Origin: WYEG01 sp049414625
GTDB lineage: Bacteria > Desulfobacterota > Thermodesulfobacteria > Thermodesulfobacteriales > Thermodesulfobacteriaceae
NCBI GenBank assembly: GCA_049414625.1
Contig: JBMSAU010000077.1
Span: 1-6,080 of the forward strand
Length of the DNA: 6,080 nt
Direction of reading: 5' to 3'
Shown here: positions 5,764 through 6,080 of the stretch, one piece after another
How positions within the stretch are numbered: the stretch's first letter is position 1
Layout of the letters: each line of letters starts with the position of its first letter
Position numbers and translations under genes: made by a program
The notes under the pieces: model-generated
Seen by the model: only the letters and a program-made list of their open reading frames with translations
Told to the model about the DNA's origin: nothing
The model's database searches: none

Positions 5764-5868
5764 CCATTTTGTAAGCCCGAACCCCATTTGTAAGCTTGAG
5801 CCTTCATTTTGTTGCCCCGAACGCTCCTTTTTGTCTTCCCGAGCGTTAGCCGAGGGGTCTCCCTAAAG
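5764..5868 (+). repeat. Downstream repeat block: run of half-units ending in one full palindromic unit
   Basis: After the regulator's stop codon there is no gene to the window end. Four degenerate left halves of the dispersed repeat (T-rich run, GT, then CCCGAAC or CTTGAGC) follow one another at about 5771, 5790, 5811 and 5832, roughly 19-22 bases apart. The last continues into a full hairpin unit at 5838-5857: CCC, GA, GC stem, GTTA loop, GC stem, one extra C, GA, GGGG. The segment 5811-5868 aligns almost base for base with 2452-2510. No terminator for the upstream gene is evident here. Confidence 0.65.
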
Positions 5869-5902
5869 TATGGTGATTTTTTCGAACAGCCCCGCTCCCC
5901 CC

Positions 5903-5929
5903 TTGACTTTTTTACAAATCGTGTATAAT
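5903..5929 (+). promoter_or_regulatory. Promoter pointing out of the window (leader/array transcript)
   Basis: TTGACT (5903-5908) and a perfect TATAAT (5924-5929) lie on the plus strand. The 15-base spacer is short, but both hexamers are strong. Predicted start near 5936. No coding sequence follows before the window end. Confidence 0.55.
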
Positions 5930-5964
5930 AAACGATTAGAAGATAGAGGAGTTTTAACCCCCTT

Positions 5965-5978
5965 TGCTCTTTGACAAT
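5965..5978 (+). promoter_or_regulatory. boxA-like antitermination motif
   Basis: TGCTCTTTGACAAT closely matches the boxA core (GCTCTTTAACAAT) of E. coli rRNA leaders, where NusB/NusE load to protect untranslated RNA from Rho. It lies about 30 bases after the predicted transcript start and about 65 before the putative first CRISPR repeat. boxA in CRISPR leaders is an established arrangement in other bacteria. Confidence 0.55.
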
Positions 5979-5989
5979 TGAATATAGCG

Positions 5990-6059
5990 GTAGGGCAGGG
6001 CAGGTTTTAAAAAATGTCAGATTTTAAATACGGGGATAGTGCATTGAAACCTGCCCTAC
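5990..6059 (+). repeat. Leader inverted repeat (anti-repeat) facing the putative CRISPR repeat
   Basis: AGGGCAGGTTT (5997-6007) is the perfect 11-base reverse complement of AAACCTGCCCT (6047-6057). GTAGGGCAGG (5990-5999) is the perfect reverse complement of CCTGCCCTAC (6050-6059). The left arm thus reads as an inverted copy of the right arm with a 5-base GGGCA duplication, giving two alternative pairing registers. AATG (6013-6016) can further pair with CATT (6042-6045). Confidence 0.7.
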
Positions 6060-6080
6060 TTAAAAAGGGATTGCGACTCG
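6041..6080 (+). CRISPR. Putative first repeat of a CRISPR array, cut by the window edge
   Basis: Only one copy is visible, so this is inferred from form. Positions 6041-6077 make a 37-base unit starting GCATTGAAACC. It contains a short internal hairpin (CCCT at 6054-6057 with AGGG at 6067-6070) and ends in ATTGCGAC, which resembles the 8-base crRNA 5' handle (ATTGAAAC type) of type I/III repeats. A promoter, a boxA motif and an A/T-rich leader precede it. The last three bases would begin the first spacer. No cas genes are in the window. Alternatives are the end of a mobile element or a structured leader RNA. Confidence 0.45.

Noticed and set aside
5965..5978. boxA as sign of an rRNA operon starting at the window end
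   Set aside because: Possible in principle, but no rRNA sequence is seen by 6080, and the following unit with an internal hairpin and ATTGCGAC end fits a CRISPR leader better. Kept as the main alternative.

Overview
This 6.1-kb window looks like a piece of chromosome from a thermophilic bacterium, most plausibly of the Thermodesulfobacteriota/Aquificota kind. That placement is inference. It rests on Lys/Glu-rich proteins, a coiled-coil protein of a type common in thermophile genomes, a DUF1640-like mini-protein, and intergenic spaces full of GC-rich palindromic repeats. All genes except the NifA-like regulator lie on the minus strand.

Layout, left to right. 1-398 (-) is the N-terminal part of a coiled-coil repeat protein cut by the window edge, with a good sigma70 promoter and a 5'-UTR hairpin covering its Shine-Dalgarno. 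399-702 is a spacer with dispersed palindromic repeats. 703-1800 (-) is a polytopic PNPT-family (WecA/MraY-like) sugar-phosphate transferase that appears leaderless. 1867-2028 (-) is a 53-residue membrane-anchored mini-protein. 2171-2245 (-) is tRNA-Asp(GUC) with its own promoter. 2246-2650 holds no protein gene but a dense cluster of the same palindromic repeats. 2651-4018 (-) is glnA (class I-alpha glutamine synthetase) with a textbook terminator and a promoter where a sigma70 site overlaps a near-consensus sigma54 site. 4192-5721 (+), divergent from glnA, is a complete NifA-type GAF/AAA+/Fis activator. 5722-6080 holds further repeats, then a promoter, a boxA-like antitermination motif, a leader and what looks like the first repeat of a CRISPR array running off the right edge.

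How the parts fit. glnA and the NifA-like activator form a divergent nitrogen-control pair, and the -24/-12-like element at glnA suggests the activator or a paralogue may act there. The right edge has the architecture promoter, boxA, leader, repeat, which would let a long array escape Rho termination. The leader also carries a partial inverted copy (anti-repeat) of the putative CRISPR repeat. The intergenic repeats share a covarying hairpin with conserved tandem G-A mismatches, which suggests selection or spread at the RNA or DNA-structure level.
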